A stretch of 64,000 bases of DNA from Maricaulis sp. (GCA_017643585.1 JAEPND010000001.1:124001-188000), one strand, 5' to 3'. Shown: positions 15,488-24,698, counted from the stretch's first letter. Program-made: numbers and translations. The notes: a model not told the origin generated them from the sequence alone.

Positions 15488-17779
15488 CTAGTAGCGCCAG
15501 GCCACGGTCGCCGTGACCGTGCGCGGCGGGCCGTAATAGCCGATGAGCGTGCCTTCAAGGCCAAGCTCAGGTGCCAGCGTGTCATTATTGACGAAGTCAT
15601 AGCCGGACACCCGGTATTCCTCGTCGGTCAGGTTACGACCATGCAGACCGAACTGCCACTGGCCATCGCCGGATTCCCATACAGCAGACGCATTCCACAG
15701 CGTGTAGGCATCCTGGTCGAGTTCCGGGAACGGGAATTCGAACTGGCTGCTGTCACCGCGATGGCTGATCGTGTTGATGACGCTCAGATCGCCATCTGCC
15801 ACCGGCGCGACATAGGTCAGCGTGAAGGATGCGGTGATATCCGGGGTGTTCTGGATGACGACATCATCAGAGACATCCACACCGAAGGCGTTGATGAACT
15901 CGTCGTATTCGCCGTCCAGGAGGCCCACAGCCCATCCCAGGGTCAGCATGTCACCGCCGGTCATGACATCGACGCCGATATCCAGCATGCCCTCATATTC
16001 CAGACCGCGGATCGTGGCGGCACCGGCATTGGTGGTGACACCGGTAAAGGTGTCATTGACGCCGTCATTGTCGGTATCGATACCCACCGAACCAGGCACC
16101 TGGATGTCGGTATAGTCCATGTGGAACGCGGCCAGGCTGTGACGATAGCCATTGCCCTCGAACTTCCAGCCGATCTCGTAGCTGTCCACCGTTTCCGGTT
16201 CAAACGACATGAACTGGTAGATCTCGCTGGAGGTCACATTGCCGTCCTGGTCGAAATCCGGAGCGCCGGTCGTCTGGGCGCGCGGATCGAAACCGCCGCC
16301 TTTGAAACCCTGGCTGAAGGTGAAGTAGAAATTGTTGGCCGCATCCGGCTGATAGGCCAGCGACACGGTCGGGGAGAAATCCGACCAGCTATTGGTGCCG
16401 CTGAAGTCAGAGGTGGTGGCGATCGGGAAACCGCTGCCGCCGAAGAACTCGGAGAAACCACCCAGATAGGTACGCCGCAGGACGCGGGAGGTACGCTCGT
16501 CATCGGTGTAGCGACCACCGAGGGTCAGGCTCAGCTCGTCGCTGATATCATAGGTGAAGTTGGCGAAGACGGACCAGGTTTCCGTCTCGACCTGACCAAA
16601 GGTCTGCGCATTGAGGCCCGCCAGAAGATTGTCCAGCAGAACATCGAAGACCGTCAGGGCGTCGGCGTCGAGATAGTAGAAGCCCATCATGCCGTTAAGG
16701 CGATCACCGGAATAGATCAGCTGGAATTCCTCGGAGAACTGCTCGTTCTCGTAGATCGCCGGAACGTCCAGGTCTCCACTCGGCAGATTGTCGAAATCGA
16801 TCGGTGTCACCGAACGGTCCTCGCGATCGGCCAGGATGTTGCGAACGGTCCAGTTGTCGCTGAGTTCGAATTCCGCCGTCAGGGCCAGGCCCTCGGACGT
16901 GACCTCCTGATCAACAACATCGAGACCGGCACGCGTGTCATGGACGTTGGACAGCACCGGCGCACCGGACAGGGCGCCCGGGATCAGGCGGTGGCCACCG
17001 CGCGGGTTGGACGTGTCCTCGATATTGTCATAGGCCAGGCGGAAGAAGATCCGGTCTGTCGGCTCCCACTCTGCGGAGACGCGATAGCCGAAAATGACCT
17101 TGTTATAGTTGTCGATGCCGAGGTTCAGGTTTTCACCAAAACCGTCACGCTCGAGATTGGCGACCGTCGCCCCGACGCGGAAGCTATCGCTCAGCGGTAC
17201 GGAACCGGAGACGATCTGGTCCAGCTGGCCGTAATTGCCGACATTCAGGCGGACATCCAGCGACGGATCTTCAGTGTCGAGACGGCGCGTGACGTATTTC
17301 ACGGCACCACCGATGGTGTTGCGACCGTAAAGCGTACCCTGCGGTCCGCGCAGGACTTCGACACGCTCGACATCGATGAGATCAAGAACGGCGCCCTGCG
17401 GACGGTTGAGATAGACGTCATCAACATAGATGCCAACGCCGGCCTCAAAGCCTGCGACGGGATCCTGCTGACCCACACCGCGAATAAAGGCCGACAGGGT
17501 GGAGCTGGTGCCACGCGACACTTCCAGCGTCACGTTCGGAGACACATCGGCGATCGCGATAATGTCGACAGCACCGGTGCGTTCCAGCTCCTCGCCGCTG
17601 ACAGCGGATACGGACAGCGGAACGTCCTGCAGGCTCTCTTCACGACGACGCGCAGTGACCGTGATGATTTCCTCGCTGGCGCCAGTGTCCTGTGCCAGGG
17701 CCGGTGCGGTGCCAGCAAGGCCACCGACCATGGTGCTCGCCATCAACAGCGAGCGTGTAAGTTTAGTCGACAGTTTCAT
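15488..17779 (-). CDS. TonB-dependent receptor
   Basis: A 763-residue outer-membrane receptor. A signal peptide (about residues 1-29, ending ALAQ) is followed by the TonB box EEIITVTARR, the plug domain (DVPLSVSAVSGEEL, RGVGQQDP, YVDDVYLNRPQGA, VEVLRGPQGTLYGRNTIGGA) and a long 22-strand-type barrel ending with an aromatic residue (TVAWRY). This subfamily is common in Caulobacterales and Sphingomonadales and imports diverse hydrophobic or aromatic compounds. The ATG overlaps the stop of an upstream alpha/beta hydrolase (ATGA), so the two are co-translated. The ligand is therefore probably an ester or hydrolysable compound (inference). Confidence 0.93.
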   Translation of the reverse strand: MKLSTKLTRSLLMASTMVGGLAGTAPALAQDTGASEEIITVTARRREESLQDVPLSVSAVSGEELERTGAVDIIAIADVSPNVTLEVSRGTSSTLSAFIRGVGQQDPVAGFEAGVGIYVDDVYLNRPQGAVLDLIDVERVEVLRGPQGTLYGRNTIGGAVKYVTRRLDTEDPSLDVRLNVGNYGQLDQIVSGSVPLSDSFRVGATVANLERDGFGENLNLGIDNYNKVIFGYRVSAEWEPTDRIFFRLAYDNIEDTSNPRGGHRLIPGALSGAPVLSNVHDTRAGLDVVDQEVTSEGLALTAEFELSDNWTVRNILADREDRSVTPIDFDNLPSGDLDVPAIYENEQFSEEFQLIYSGDRLNGMMGFYYLDADALTVFDVLLDNLLAGLNAQTFGQVETETWSVFANFTYDISDELSLTLGGRYTDDERTSRVLRRTYLGGFSEFFGGSGFPIATTSDFSGTNSWSDFSPTVSLAYQPDAANNFYFTFSQGFKGGGFDPRAQTTGAPDFDQDGNVTSSEIYQFMSFEPETVDSYEIGWKFEGNGYRHSLAAFHMDYTDIQVPGSVGIDTDNDGVNDTFTGVTTNAGAATIRGLEYEGMLDIGVDVMTGGDMLTLGWAVGLLDGEYDEFINAFGVDVSDDVVIQNTPDITASFTLTYVAPVADGDLSVINTISHRGDSSQFEFPFPELDQDAYTLWNASAVWESGDGQWQFGLHGRNLTDEEYRVSGYDFVNNDTLAPELGLEGTLIGYYGPPRTVTATVAWRY

Positions 17780-18708
17780 GGAGTACTCCCCTCATAATTA
17801 CGATCAGCGTCGCCGTCCGTCTGCACACGGTGGGCGAACGCGATAACTGCTTCCGAGAACTCTTCCGGTTCTTCCAGATGCGGTGCATGGCCCGAATGCG
17901 GAAAGCCCTTCCGCTCCGCATTCGGCAAAGAATCAACGAGATACCGGCTCGTTTCCGGCCCGTAGGCGTCACTGCGCTCGCCATAGGCCACCAGGGTCGG
18001 CAGCTTCACGGCGGGCAGGTCAGCCCGAAAGTCTTCCCGCACCATCGCGCTCCACAGCGCCGCCATGGATTGCGGTTCACGGGACTGGATCTCTTCGCAA
18101 ATGCGCGAGACCAGTTCCGGGTCACGGATTGCGCGATCCCGTGAAAGCATTTTGGGTGTGAAAGCTTCGGCATAGGCTGGCCAGTCGCGATGCATGGCCC
18201 GCATGGCCCGCGCACTCGCAGCCGCATCCAGACCGTTTGCCATCCCCAGCTCCCACCCAACACTGTTGAGCACGCGCGGGGTCATGTCCTCGACGACATG
18301 TCCTGCAAGACGGTCCGAACCAAACTCAAGATAATGGCGCCAGGTCACAAGCGCGCCCATCGACCAGCCCAGGACGACCGCATTGTGCAGGTCGAGCTGT
18401 TCCAACAATTCAGCCAGATCCGCTGCAAGCGTCCCCATATCCAGCGGGAGGTCACCGGCGGGCGTCAGGCCGTGGGCGCGCAAGTCCGGTCGGATAACGC
18501 GAAACCGCGAAGAAAGATGCAATGCGAGGGTGTCGAAATACTCTGCCGTGACCGCCCAGCCATGCACAAGGACGACAGGATCACCGGCACCCTCGTCGAG
18601 AAAGGACATCATAGTCCCGTCCCTCAGACGAAGGCTGGAGCGGCGGCCGGTTTCATCCGGCTGGTGGGCCCGAGCATCGAGCACTGTGGCTTTTCTCCCC
18701 TCGCGCAT
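17776..18708 (-). CDS. Alpha/beta hydrolase coupled to the TonB receptor
   Basis: A 310-residue alpha/beta hydrolase: VVLVHGWAVT, DLRAHGLT, nucleophile elbow GWSMGA, acid near GERSDAYGPE and His in FPHSGHAPHLEEPEEF. No signal peptide, so it is likely cytoplasmic. ATG 18708 is chosen; an ATG pair near 18534-18528 (MMSFLDEGAG) is a possible shorter start. The stop overlaps the receptor ATG by 4 bp. It is divergent from the TetR-led CoA operon, which suggests that it releases a carboxylate from a substrate imported by the receptor for activation by the ligase at 20174-21676 (inference from context). Confidence 0.85.
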   Translation of the reverse strand: MREGRKATVLDARAHQPDETGRRSSLRLRDGTMMSFLDEGAGDPVVLVHGWAVTAEYFDTLALHLSSRFRVIRPDLRAHGLTPAGDLPLDMGTLAADLAELLEQLDLHNAVVLGWSMGALVTWRHYLEFGSDRLAGHVVEDMTPRVLNSVGWELGMANGLDAAASARAMRAMHRDWPAYAEAFTPKMLSRDRAIRDPELVSRICEEIQSREPQSMAALWSAMVREDFRADLPAVKLPTLVAYGERSDAYGPETSRYLVDSLPNAERKGFPHSGHAPHLEEPEEFSEAVIAFAHRVQTDGDADRNYEGSTP

Positions 18709-18742
18709 CGTGACGGCGCGAATTGTGTCATATTGATTTAAC

Positions 18743-18784
18743 GTCAATCTTGTGAAAACTGAATCATATGTCAACTTGTGAAAA
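18743..18784. promoter_or_regulatory. Direct repeats in the divergent promoter, candidate TetR operator
   Basis: GTCAATCTTGTGAAAA (18743-18758) and GTCAACTTGTGAAAA (18770-18784) differ by a single extra base. They lie between the divergent hydrolase and TetR genes, the second overlapping the TetR start codon. Location fits an autoregulatory operator controlling both operons. Confidence 0.4.
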
Positions 18785-19379
18785 TACAACCCTGAGCTCC
18801 AAGAGCCCGAAAACCGCCCGGGGACAGCGGACTCGGAACAAGCTTCTCGAAGCGGCCGAGCTGGCCTTCGGCGAAGATGGATTCCATGCGACTTCGATCG
18901 GCGACATCACCCGCCGGGCCAGCGTCGCGCTGGGCACATTCTATGTCTATTTCGACTCAAAAGATGAGATATTCCGGGCACTTGTTGCCCATATGGGACA
19001 TATGGTGCGGGCCTGGATTGCGGAGCGCGTCGACGGGGCGACGGACCGGATCGATGCCGAGCGAAAAGGCCTGATCGCCTACATCGAATTCGCCCGCGCC
19101 CATCAAAATCTCTACCGCATCATCGAGGAATCACAATTCGTCGCGCCTGATGCATACAAGGCACACTATCAACGCTTCGCCGAGGGTTATAAGCGCAATC
19201 TGGGTGAGGCCGCTGAACGCGGCGAGATCTCGTCCGGCGATCTTTCCACCCGTGCCTGGGCACTCATCGGAATGAGTGTTTTCCTTGGCCTGCGGTTTGG
19301 CATCTGGGGCACAGAACGTCCCGCCGAGGAGATTGCGGATGCCGCGATCGCCATGATCGCCGAGGGTATTCGCCCGTGA
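18768..19379 (+). CDS. TetR-family regulator of the CoA operon
   Basis: A 203-residue TetR/AcrR regulator. The DNA-binding domain spans about residues 18-65: RTRNKLLEAAELAFGEDGFHATSIGDITRRASVALGTFYVYFDSKDEIF. The C-terminal ligand domain (YRIIEESQFVAPDAYKAHY, FLGLRFGIWG) is of the type seen in fatty-acid and acyl-CoA sensing members, so an acyl-CoA effector is plausible. It is the first gene of the operon and its stop overlaps the next start (GTGA). It is likely to control its own operon and the divergent hydrolase-receptor pair. Confidence 0.9.
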   Translation: MSTCENTTLSSKSPKTARGQRTRNKLLEAAELAFGEDGFHATSIGDITRRASVALGTFYVYFDSKDEIFRALVAHMGHMVRAWIAERVDGATDRIDAERKGLIAYIEFARAHQNLYRIIEESQFVAPDAYKAHYQRFAEGYKRNLGEAAERGEISSGDLSTRAWALIGMSVFLGLRFGIWGTERPAEEIADAAIAMIAEGIRP

Positions 19380-20173
19380 CGACCACGCTTGCCGATAACC
19401 CGGTCCTGACCCGGCTTGACGGTGATTGCCTGACGCTGACGCTCAACCGTCCGCATCGTGGCAATGCCCTGACCCCGGAATTGCTGGACGGCATTTGCCG
19501 GGCCCTGGACACGCATCGGCAAGCCGGAACGATTGTCTTGACCGGAACCGGTTCGGCCTTTTCCTGTGGTGGCGACATTCGTGAATTCTACGACCGCTCG
19601 AAGGAGCGGGGTGAGTTGCTCAGCTTCGCCCGCAATATCGTCGGAACGCTCAACGAGACACTTCTCAGGATTGTCGACCAGAATGCCCTTCTCGTTTGCG
19701 CGCTCAACGGCCCCATCACGGGTGGGTCGATCGGCCTGATGCTGGCCTGCGACCATGTCATCGCCAGTGAAACAGCCTTTGCCCAGCCCTATTATGCGCG
19801 CATGGGCTTTGCCCCGGACGGTGGCTGGACAGCAATGATGCCGGGCCGCGCCGGCCTTGGTTACACACGCAACTGGCTCAGCATCGACAAGCGCCTTGAT
19901 GCCCGGGAAATGGGTCACAGAGGCATTGTCGATGATGTTTGCGCACCCGGGGCGCTGGCAGAACATGTCGAGCGCACCATTCAACAAAATACCGGCCTTG
20001 ATCGGGCCAGCATTCATTCCGCACGCCTGCTCGCCCTGGGCGGACGCGCACGACTGGCCAGCGCGCTCGACCGCGAGCTCGAGGCCTTCCTTGACCTGAT
20101 CGACCGCGAAGAAACCGTGCAGCGCATGCACGACTTCCTGAACCCTCAAACCCTTCCGAGCCGGGAGACCTAG
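19376..20173 (+). CDS. Enoyl-CoA hydratase/isomerase family protein
   Basis: A 265-residue crotonase-fold protein starting at GTG 19376, overlapping the TetR stop by 4 bp. LNRPHRGNALTPEL is the N-terminal signature, SAFSCGGDIREF the first oxyanion-hole strand, and LNGPITGGSIGLMLACDHVIAS the second. The two Glu residues of classical hydratases are not both evident in the GPITGGSIG and GFAPDGGW regions, where Asp and Gly occur, so the exact reaction (hydratase, isomerase or other) is uncertain. It is the first enzyme of the CoA-ligase operon. Confidence 0.88.
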   Translation: MTTTLADNPVLTRLDGDCLTLTLNRPHRGNALTPELLDGICRALDTHRQAGTIVLTGTGSAFSCGGDIREFYDRSKERGELLSFARNIVGTLNETLLRIVDQNALLVCALNGPITGGSIGLMLACDHVIASETAFAQPYYARMGFAPDGGWTAMMPGRAGLGYTRNWLSIDKRLDAREMGHRGIVDDVCAPGALAEHVERTIQQNTGLDRASIHSARLLALGGRARLASALDRELEAFLDLIDREETVQRMHDFLNPQTLPSRET

Positions 20174-21676
20174 ATGTTTTTCTTGCCCGACATCACTCGC
20201 CAACGCGCCAAGCTGACGCCGGATGCGACAGCCTTTCACGTCATCGAGACCGGAGAGGAAATCACTTATCACCTGCTGGAATCGCGGTCGGCCCGGGCAG
20301 CAAGCTGGTTGGCCGAACAAGGCATCACAGCCGGGGACCGCGTGTCTGTTTTGTGCCGGAACCGCGTCGAGTTTTTCGAACTCCTGTTTGCGTGCGGCAA
20401 GCTGGGCGCAATCCTTGTTCCCCTCAACTGGCGCATGCCCGGCAAGGAGCTCACCGTCCTTATCGACGACAGCAAACCCAAGCTGTTGCTGACCGGTACC
20501 GAGGATGCCGAGGCAGCGGCAGAGGCCGGTGGCCTGACCGGTCTCGAGCCGCTTCACATTGACAGCGACTACTGTGCGGGACGAGATCGCTGCGACCCTC
20601 ATCCGGGTCGCGCTACCTGGCCGGGGGACGAGCCCTGGTATCTGATCTACACCTCAGGCACTACGGGTCGTCCGAAGGGCGTGATCCAGACCTATCAGAT
20701 GGCACTGGTGAACTATATCAATATCGGCCAGGCTATCGGTCTGCGCCCCGGCGACGCGACCTTGAACTTCCTGCCGCTCTTCCATACCGCCGGCGTCAAT
20801 CTGCACACCCTGCCCGTCCTGATGAGCGGGGGCCTTGTGCATGTCCTGCCAGGGTTCGAACCCGGCCCCATGCTCAAGCTGATCGACCAGGGCACGCTGG
20901 ATGTCTTCATCGGTGTCCCGGCCTGTTATCGCGGCCTCGCCCTGCACGGGGATTTCGAGAAAACTGATCTCACACGCCTTCGACACTGGTCTTGTGGCGG
21001 CGCCCCGCTGGCGGATGTGCTGGTGGAAACCTTCGCGCGGCATGGAGCCACGGTCTGTAATGGCTTCGGCATGACCGAGACCGGCCCCACCGCCTTTCTG
21101 GTTGATGCGGAAAATGCCCTCGACAAGATCGGCTCAGTCGGTCGCGCCCAGCAAATGGTGGAAGCGCGCATTGCGAGCCCTGACAACACACCCCTCGCGG
21201 CAGGCGAGACCGGTGAGATCCAGTTCCGCGGACCCGGCCTGACGCCGGGATACTGGCAGCGACCGGATGAAACCGAGAAGCTGTTCACCGAGGATGGCTG
21301 GCTCAGGAGCGGTGATCTGGGACGGTTCGACGAAGATGGCTATTGCTTCATCGCCGGCCGGATCAAGGAGATGTACATTTCCGGTGGCGAAAACGTTTAT
21401 CCGGCCGAGGTCGAGAATATTCTTGACGAACACCCGGCCGTCCAGGAAAGCGCCGTCGCCGGTGTTGAGGATGAAAAATGGGGTGAAGTGGGCTGTGCGC
21501 ACATCATTCTGCGCGCCAATCAATCTGCCAGCGAGGATGAACTGCGCGCCTGGTGCCGCGAGCGCCTGGCCGCCTACAAGGTGCCCAAATATTTCCGCTT
21601 CACCCATGATCTCCCGCGGACCGCTGCCGGTAAGGTACAAAAACATCTGCTTCCGACACCGGAGACGACGCCATGA
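20174..21676 (+). CDS. AMP-dependent acyl-CoA ligase
   Basis: A 500-residue ANL-superfamily ligase that activates a carboxylic acid to its CoA thioester with ATP. Motifs seen: YTSGTTGRPKGV (P-loop A3), NGFGMTETGP (A5), GWLRSGDLGRFDEDGYCFIAGRIKEMYISGGENVYPAEVE (A7-A8 hinge) and the catalytic Lys in PRTAAGKVQK near the C-terminus. It starts immediately after the upstream gene's stop and ends overlapping the MaoC-like gene (ATGA). The sequence class covers medium-chain, cyclohexane and aromatic acids; the acid here is unknown. Confidence 0.93.
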   Translation: MFFLPDITRQRAKLTPDATAFHVIETGEEITYHLLESRSARAASWLAEQGITAGDRVSVLCRNRVEFFELLFACGKLGAILVPLNWRMPGKELTVLIDDSKPKLLLTGTEDAEAAAEAGGLTGLEPLHIDSDYCAGRDRCDPHPGRATWPGDEPWYLIYTSGTTGRPKGVIQTYQMALVNYINIGQAIGLRPGDATLNFLPLFHTAGVNLHTLPVLMSGGLVHVLPGFEPGPMLKLIDQGTLDVFIGVPACYRGLALHGDFEKTDLTRLRHWSCGGAPLADVLVETFARHGATVCNGFGMTETGPTAFLVDAENALDKIGSVGRAQQMVEARIASPDNTPLAAGETGEIQFRGPGLTPGYWQRPDETEKLFTEDGWLRSGDLGRFDEDGYCFIAGRIKEMYISGGENVYPAEVENILDEHPAVQESAVAGVEDEKWGEVGCAHIILRANQSASEDELRAWCRERLAAYKVPKYFRFTHDLPRTAAGKVQKHLLPTPETTP

Positions 21677-22041
21677 GCCGGGTCGTCCGCGATCTCTCTT
21701 TCACCCAGGCTGACTTCGACGCCTTTGCCCGCCTGTCCGGCGACGACAACCCGATCCATGTGGATCCGGATTTCTCGGCGCGCACGCGATTTGGCAAGAC
21801 GGTGGCGCATGGCACCCTGCTGTGTTCCGTGCTGAGAGGCCTGATCGAGGAACTGGCCCCCGGCGCCCGTCAACTCCGGCAATCGACCATGTATCCAGCG
21901 CCGTCACCAGCCGGCATGCCGCTTCGTTTCGAAGCCGAAACAATCAGTCAAACCCCTGAAAAAATGACGATCTCCCTCAAGGTCACGCGTCTGGATGATG
22001 GTGAGACGACGTGTGTCGGAGAAACGGAGATCGCGCGATGA
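21673..22041 (+). CDS. MaoC-like (R)-hydratase, catalytic subunit
   Basis: A 122-residue single hot-dog protein with an intact hydratase-2 motif: FARLSGDDNPIHVDPDFSA with catalytic D24 and H29, then VAHGTLL. The family hydrates trans-2-enoyl-CoA to (R)-3-hydroxyacyl-CoA and works as a dimer. It overlaps both neighbours by four bases. The next gene encodes a second hot-dog protein lacking the Asp, so a heterodimer is likely. Confidence 0.88.
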   Translation: MSRVVRDLSFTQADFDAFARLSGDDNPIHVDPDFSARTRFGKTVAHGTLLCSVLRGLIEELAPGARQLRQSTMYPAPSPAGMPLRFEAETISQTPEKMTISLKVTRLDDGETTCVGETEIAR

Positions 22042-22418
22042 ATGCAGCCTTGAGGAGCGGCCAGGCCGTGGAGACACGGCGTGTTTTTGCCAGCACGGAC
22101 GGGGATGATCTGACCCGCCTGTCCGGTGCGCCCGCCTCCCCGCACGCCGTGCCGGAAGCGCTGATCAATGCCATGTTCTCCTATCTTCTGGGAGTCGACC
22201 TGCCCGGCCAGGGCACAAATTACCTGAAGCAGGAAACCGAATTTGTGAGCGATGCAGCCTATGGCGAGCCGCTTTCGGCGCGCGTAGAGATCACCCGCCT
22301 GCGTCCTGACAAACATTTGGTCGACCTGGAGACCACCTGCCGCGCAGAAGACGGTCGCCTGATCGCTCGCGGGCGCGCACTGGTGCTCGCGCGTGACGTC
22401 GCCGGTGCATGGGACTGA
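22038..22418 (+). CDS. Degenerate MaoC-like hot-dog protein, likely partner subunit
   Basis: A 126-residue protein aligned with the MaoC fold through TRLSGAPASPHAVPEALINAM and TNYLKQETEFVSDAAYGEPL. In the hydratase-2 motif the catalytic Asp is Ala (A31) and Asn is also replaced, while His (H36) is kept; the AHG segment is absent. The start at ATG 22038 gives a 4-bp overlap with the intact MaoC gene. Pairing of an active and an inactive hot-dog subunit is known for bulky-substrate hydratases such as mycobacterial ChsH1-ChsH2. A free-standing thioesterase is an alternative. Confidence 0.7.
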   Translation: MNAALRSGQAVETRRVFASTDGDDLTRLSGAPASPHAVPEALINAMFSYLLGVDLPGQGTNYLKQETEFVSDAAYGEPLSARVEITRLRPDKHLVDLETTCRAEDGRLIARGRALVLARDVAGAWD

Positions 22419-22456
22419 GCATTGCCCGCTGCGACGGGCTGTGAAAACAATCCCGC

Positions 22457-24076
22457 ATGGAACAGATGACCGCGCCACTGCCGGCGCCTGAACAAGACAT
22501 TCTGATCATTGGTGGCGGCCATAACGGGCTCGTATGCGCCGCCTATCTTGCTGCGGCCGGGTTGAGCGTAACGGTCCTTGAAGCCCGCGACCTGGTCGGC
22601 GGGGCTGCCGTTACCGAGGAGTTCCACCCCGGCTTTCGCAACTCGGTTGCAAGTTACACGGTCTCCCTTCTGAATCCGAAAGTGATCAACGATCTTGAAC
22701 TGGCCCGCCATGGCCTCCGGGTCGTTGAGCGCAGGATTGGCAATTTCCTTCCCCTGGAGGACGGATACCTGCTCGCCGGTGATGGGCTGACAAAAGCAGA
22801 AACGGCGAAATTCTCGCAGCGCGATGCGGACCGCCTGGATGAATTCAACAATCGCCTCGAGGCGATCGCCGACGTGCTGCGCGACCTCGTCCTTGAAACC
22901 CCACCCAACCTGCCCGAAGGCGGTTTGTTCAGAGCCCTGCCGGAGATGCTCCGCGCTCTCGATGTCGGCGGCAAGCTCAACACGCTCGATCTGACCGCGA
23001 AACGCGACCTGCTGGACCTGTTCTCCAAATCAGCAGGCGACTGGCTGGATGGGTGGTTTGAAAGCGCACCCATCAAGGCCTTGCTGGGTTTTGATGGCGT
23101 GGTTGGCAATTACGCCAGTCCCTATACGCCAGGCAGTGCCTATGTCCTGCTGCACCATGTGTTCGGCGAGGTAAACGGCAAGAAGGGTGCGTGGGGACAC
23201 GCCATCGGCGGCATGGGCGCCATCACCCAGGCCATGGCCCGCTGTTGTGAAGAACGTGGTGTCAACATCGTGACCGGCGCCAAGGTCGAAGAAGTCCTGG
23301 TCCGCAACGGATTTGCCGCCGGCGCCCGCACCGCGGACGGGCAGGTTTTCACCGCCAGACACGTCGTTTCCAACCTTAATCCAAGCCTGCTGTTCAATCA
23401 GCTGATCGCGGCTCGTGAACTGCCCGAAGACTTCCGCGACCGCATGCAGCGCTACCGCAATGGTTCTGGCACGTTCCGCATGAATGTTGCGCTCTCACAA
23501 TTGCCCAGCTTCACCTGCCTGCCGGGCGATGGCGATCACCTGACCGCCGGGATCATCATCGCGCCCACCCTTCAATACATGGAAGAGGCCTATTTCGATG
23601 CCCGCCGCACGGGATGGTCGAAAGACCCCATCGTCGAGATGCTCATCCCCTCTACGCTCGATGACAGCCTCGCACCAGCCGGCCAGCACGTCGCCAGCCT
23701 GTTCTGTCAGCATGTCGAACCGGAATTACCTGATGGCCGCTCCTGGGATGACCATCGCGAGGAGGTTGCCGATCTGATGATCGAAACGGTCGACAAATGG
23801 GCGCCCGGCTTCAAGGCGTCCGTCCTCGGCCGCCAGATCCACAGCCCGCTCGACCTGGAACGCAAGTTCGGCCTGATTGGTGGCGACATTTTCCATGGCG
23901 CGCTGAGCCTCGACCAGCTCTTCTCGGCCCGACCGGTATTGGGGCATGGTGACTACAGAACGCCGATCAAGGCGCTCTATCAATGTGGGTCCGGCACCCA
24001 TCCGGGCGGCGGCGTCACCGGCGCGCCGGGCCACAATGCGGCGCGTGAAATCCTGCGGGACCTTCGCCGGGGCTAG
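22457..24076 (+). CDS. FAD-dependent phytoene-desaturase-like oxidoreductase
   Basis: A 539-residue flavoprotein of the CrtI/PYROXD2 group. The Rossmann motif is DILIIGGGHNGLVCAAYLAAAGLSVTVLEA (about residues 14-43), followed by VGGAAVTEE. GGMGAITQAMARCCEERGVNI and the C-terminal FAD motif YQCGSGTHPGGGVTGAPGHNAA are typical. No carotenoid genes are nearby, so carotenoid synthesis is not supported. As last gene of the operon it probably oxidises the substrate or a CoA-linked intermediate. A 38-bp gap separates it from the preceding gene. Confidence 0.85.
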   Translation: MEQMTAPLPAPEQDILIIGGGHNGLVCAAYLAAAGLSVTVLEARDLVGGAAVTEEFHPGFRNSVASYTVSLLNPKVINDLELARHGLRVVERRIGNFLPLEDGYLLAGDGLTKAETAKFSQRDADRLDEFNNRLEAIADVLRDLVLETPPNLPEGGLFRALPEMLRALDVGGKLNTLDLTAKRDLLDLFSKSAGDWLDGWFESAPIKALLGFDGVVGNYASPYTPGSAYVLLHHVFGEVNGKKGAWGHAIGGMGAITQAMARCCEERGVNIVTGAKVEEVLVRNGFAAGARTADGQVFTARHVVSNLNPSLLFNQLIAARELPEDFRDRMQRYRNGSGTFRMNVALSQLPSFTCLPGDGDHLTAGIIIAPTLQYMEEAYFDARRTGWSKDPIVEMLIPSTLDDSLAPAGQHVASLFCQHVEPELPDGRSWDDHREEVADLMIETVDKWAPGFKASVLGRQIHSPLDLERKFGLIGGDIFHGALSLDQLFSARPVLGHGDYRTPIKALYQCGSGTHPGGGVTGAPGHNAAREILRDLRRG

Positions 24077-24111
24077 AGCCGACGCAGGCTAAATCGTCGT
24101 CACCCAGCCAA

Positions 24112-24143
24112 CAAAAAGACCCGCCGGCCATCGCCAGCGGGTC
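24112..24143 (-). terminator. Rho-independent terminator of ppa
   Basis: On the minus strand GACCCGC (24137-24143) pairs with GCGGGTC (24118-24124) around a 12-nt loop, followed by TTTTTGTT. It lies 27 bp past the ppa stop. It may also work for the convergent operon. Confidence 0.8.
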
Positions 24144-24170
24144 CATATTCTTTGCAGGCGCGAAGCCGGC

Positions 24171-24698
24171 CTATTTCTGGGCGCGTTCGATCGATTCCTG
24201 GATCAGCTGGCGTGCCTTCTCGGCGTCATCCCAGCCCTGCACCTTCACCCACTTGTTCGGCTCGAGATCCTTGTAGTGCTCGAAGAAATGGCCGATGCGC
24301 GCGATCAGTGTCTTCTGGACATCGGTGTAGTCCTGGATGTCGTCATACATGGACGAGATCTTCTGGTGCGGCACAGCGAGAATTTTCTCGTCCAGCCCAC
24401 TCTCATCTTCCATCAGCAGCACACCGACCGGACGGGCGCGCACAACGCAACCCGGCACCAGCGTCGTCTGACCCAGAACCATGACATCGATCGGATCTCC
24501 GTCATCGGACAGGGTATGCGGCATGAAGCCGTAATTGCTCGGATAACGCATCGGCGTGTGCAGGAAGCGATCGACAAAAACCGTCCCGCTATCCTTGTCC
24601 AACTCGTATTTGACCGGCTGACCGCCGACCGGGACCTCGATGATGACATTGATGTCTTCAGGCGGATTGATACCAGCGGAGATTTTGTCGATGCGCAT
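24171..24698 (-). CDS. ppa: Inorganic pyrophosphatase
   Basis: A 175-residue family I soluble pyrophosphatase that hydrolyses PPi to two phosphates and drives biosynthetic reactions. The signature [10 protein letters not shown] gives the metal-binding Asp residues; [19 protein letters not shown] and the basic [11 protein letters not shown] near the end are all family-typical. Length is normal. It is monocistronic with a strong terminator and a 98-bp gap to gltB, in which I see nothing clear. Confidence 0.97.
   Translation of the reverse strand: MRIDKISAGINPPEDINVIIEVPVGGQPVKYELDKDSGTVFVDRFLHTPMRYPSNYGFMPHTLSDDGDPIDVMVLGQTTLVPGCVVRARPVGVLLMEDESGLDEKILAVPHQKISSMYDDIQDYTDVQKTLIARIGHFFEHYKDLEPNKWVKVQGWDDAEKARQLIQESIERAQK

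Noticed and set aside
15641..17797. A 718-codon open frame on the strand opposite the TonB receptor
   Set aside because: It is the codon-bias shadow of a GC-rich gene: no domain, low-complexity composition and no ribosome site, while the opposite strand encodes a clear receptor.
22457..24076. Carotenoid biosynthesis from the CrtI-like fold
   Set aside because: No crtB, crtY or crtE nearby, and the operon is a CoA-degradation type, so a carotenoid role is not supported.
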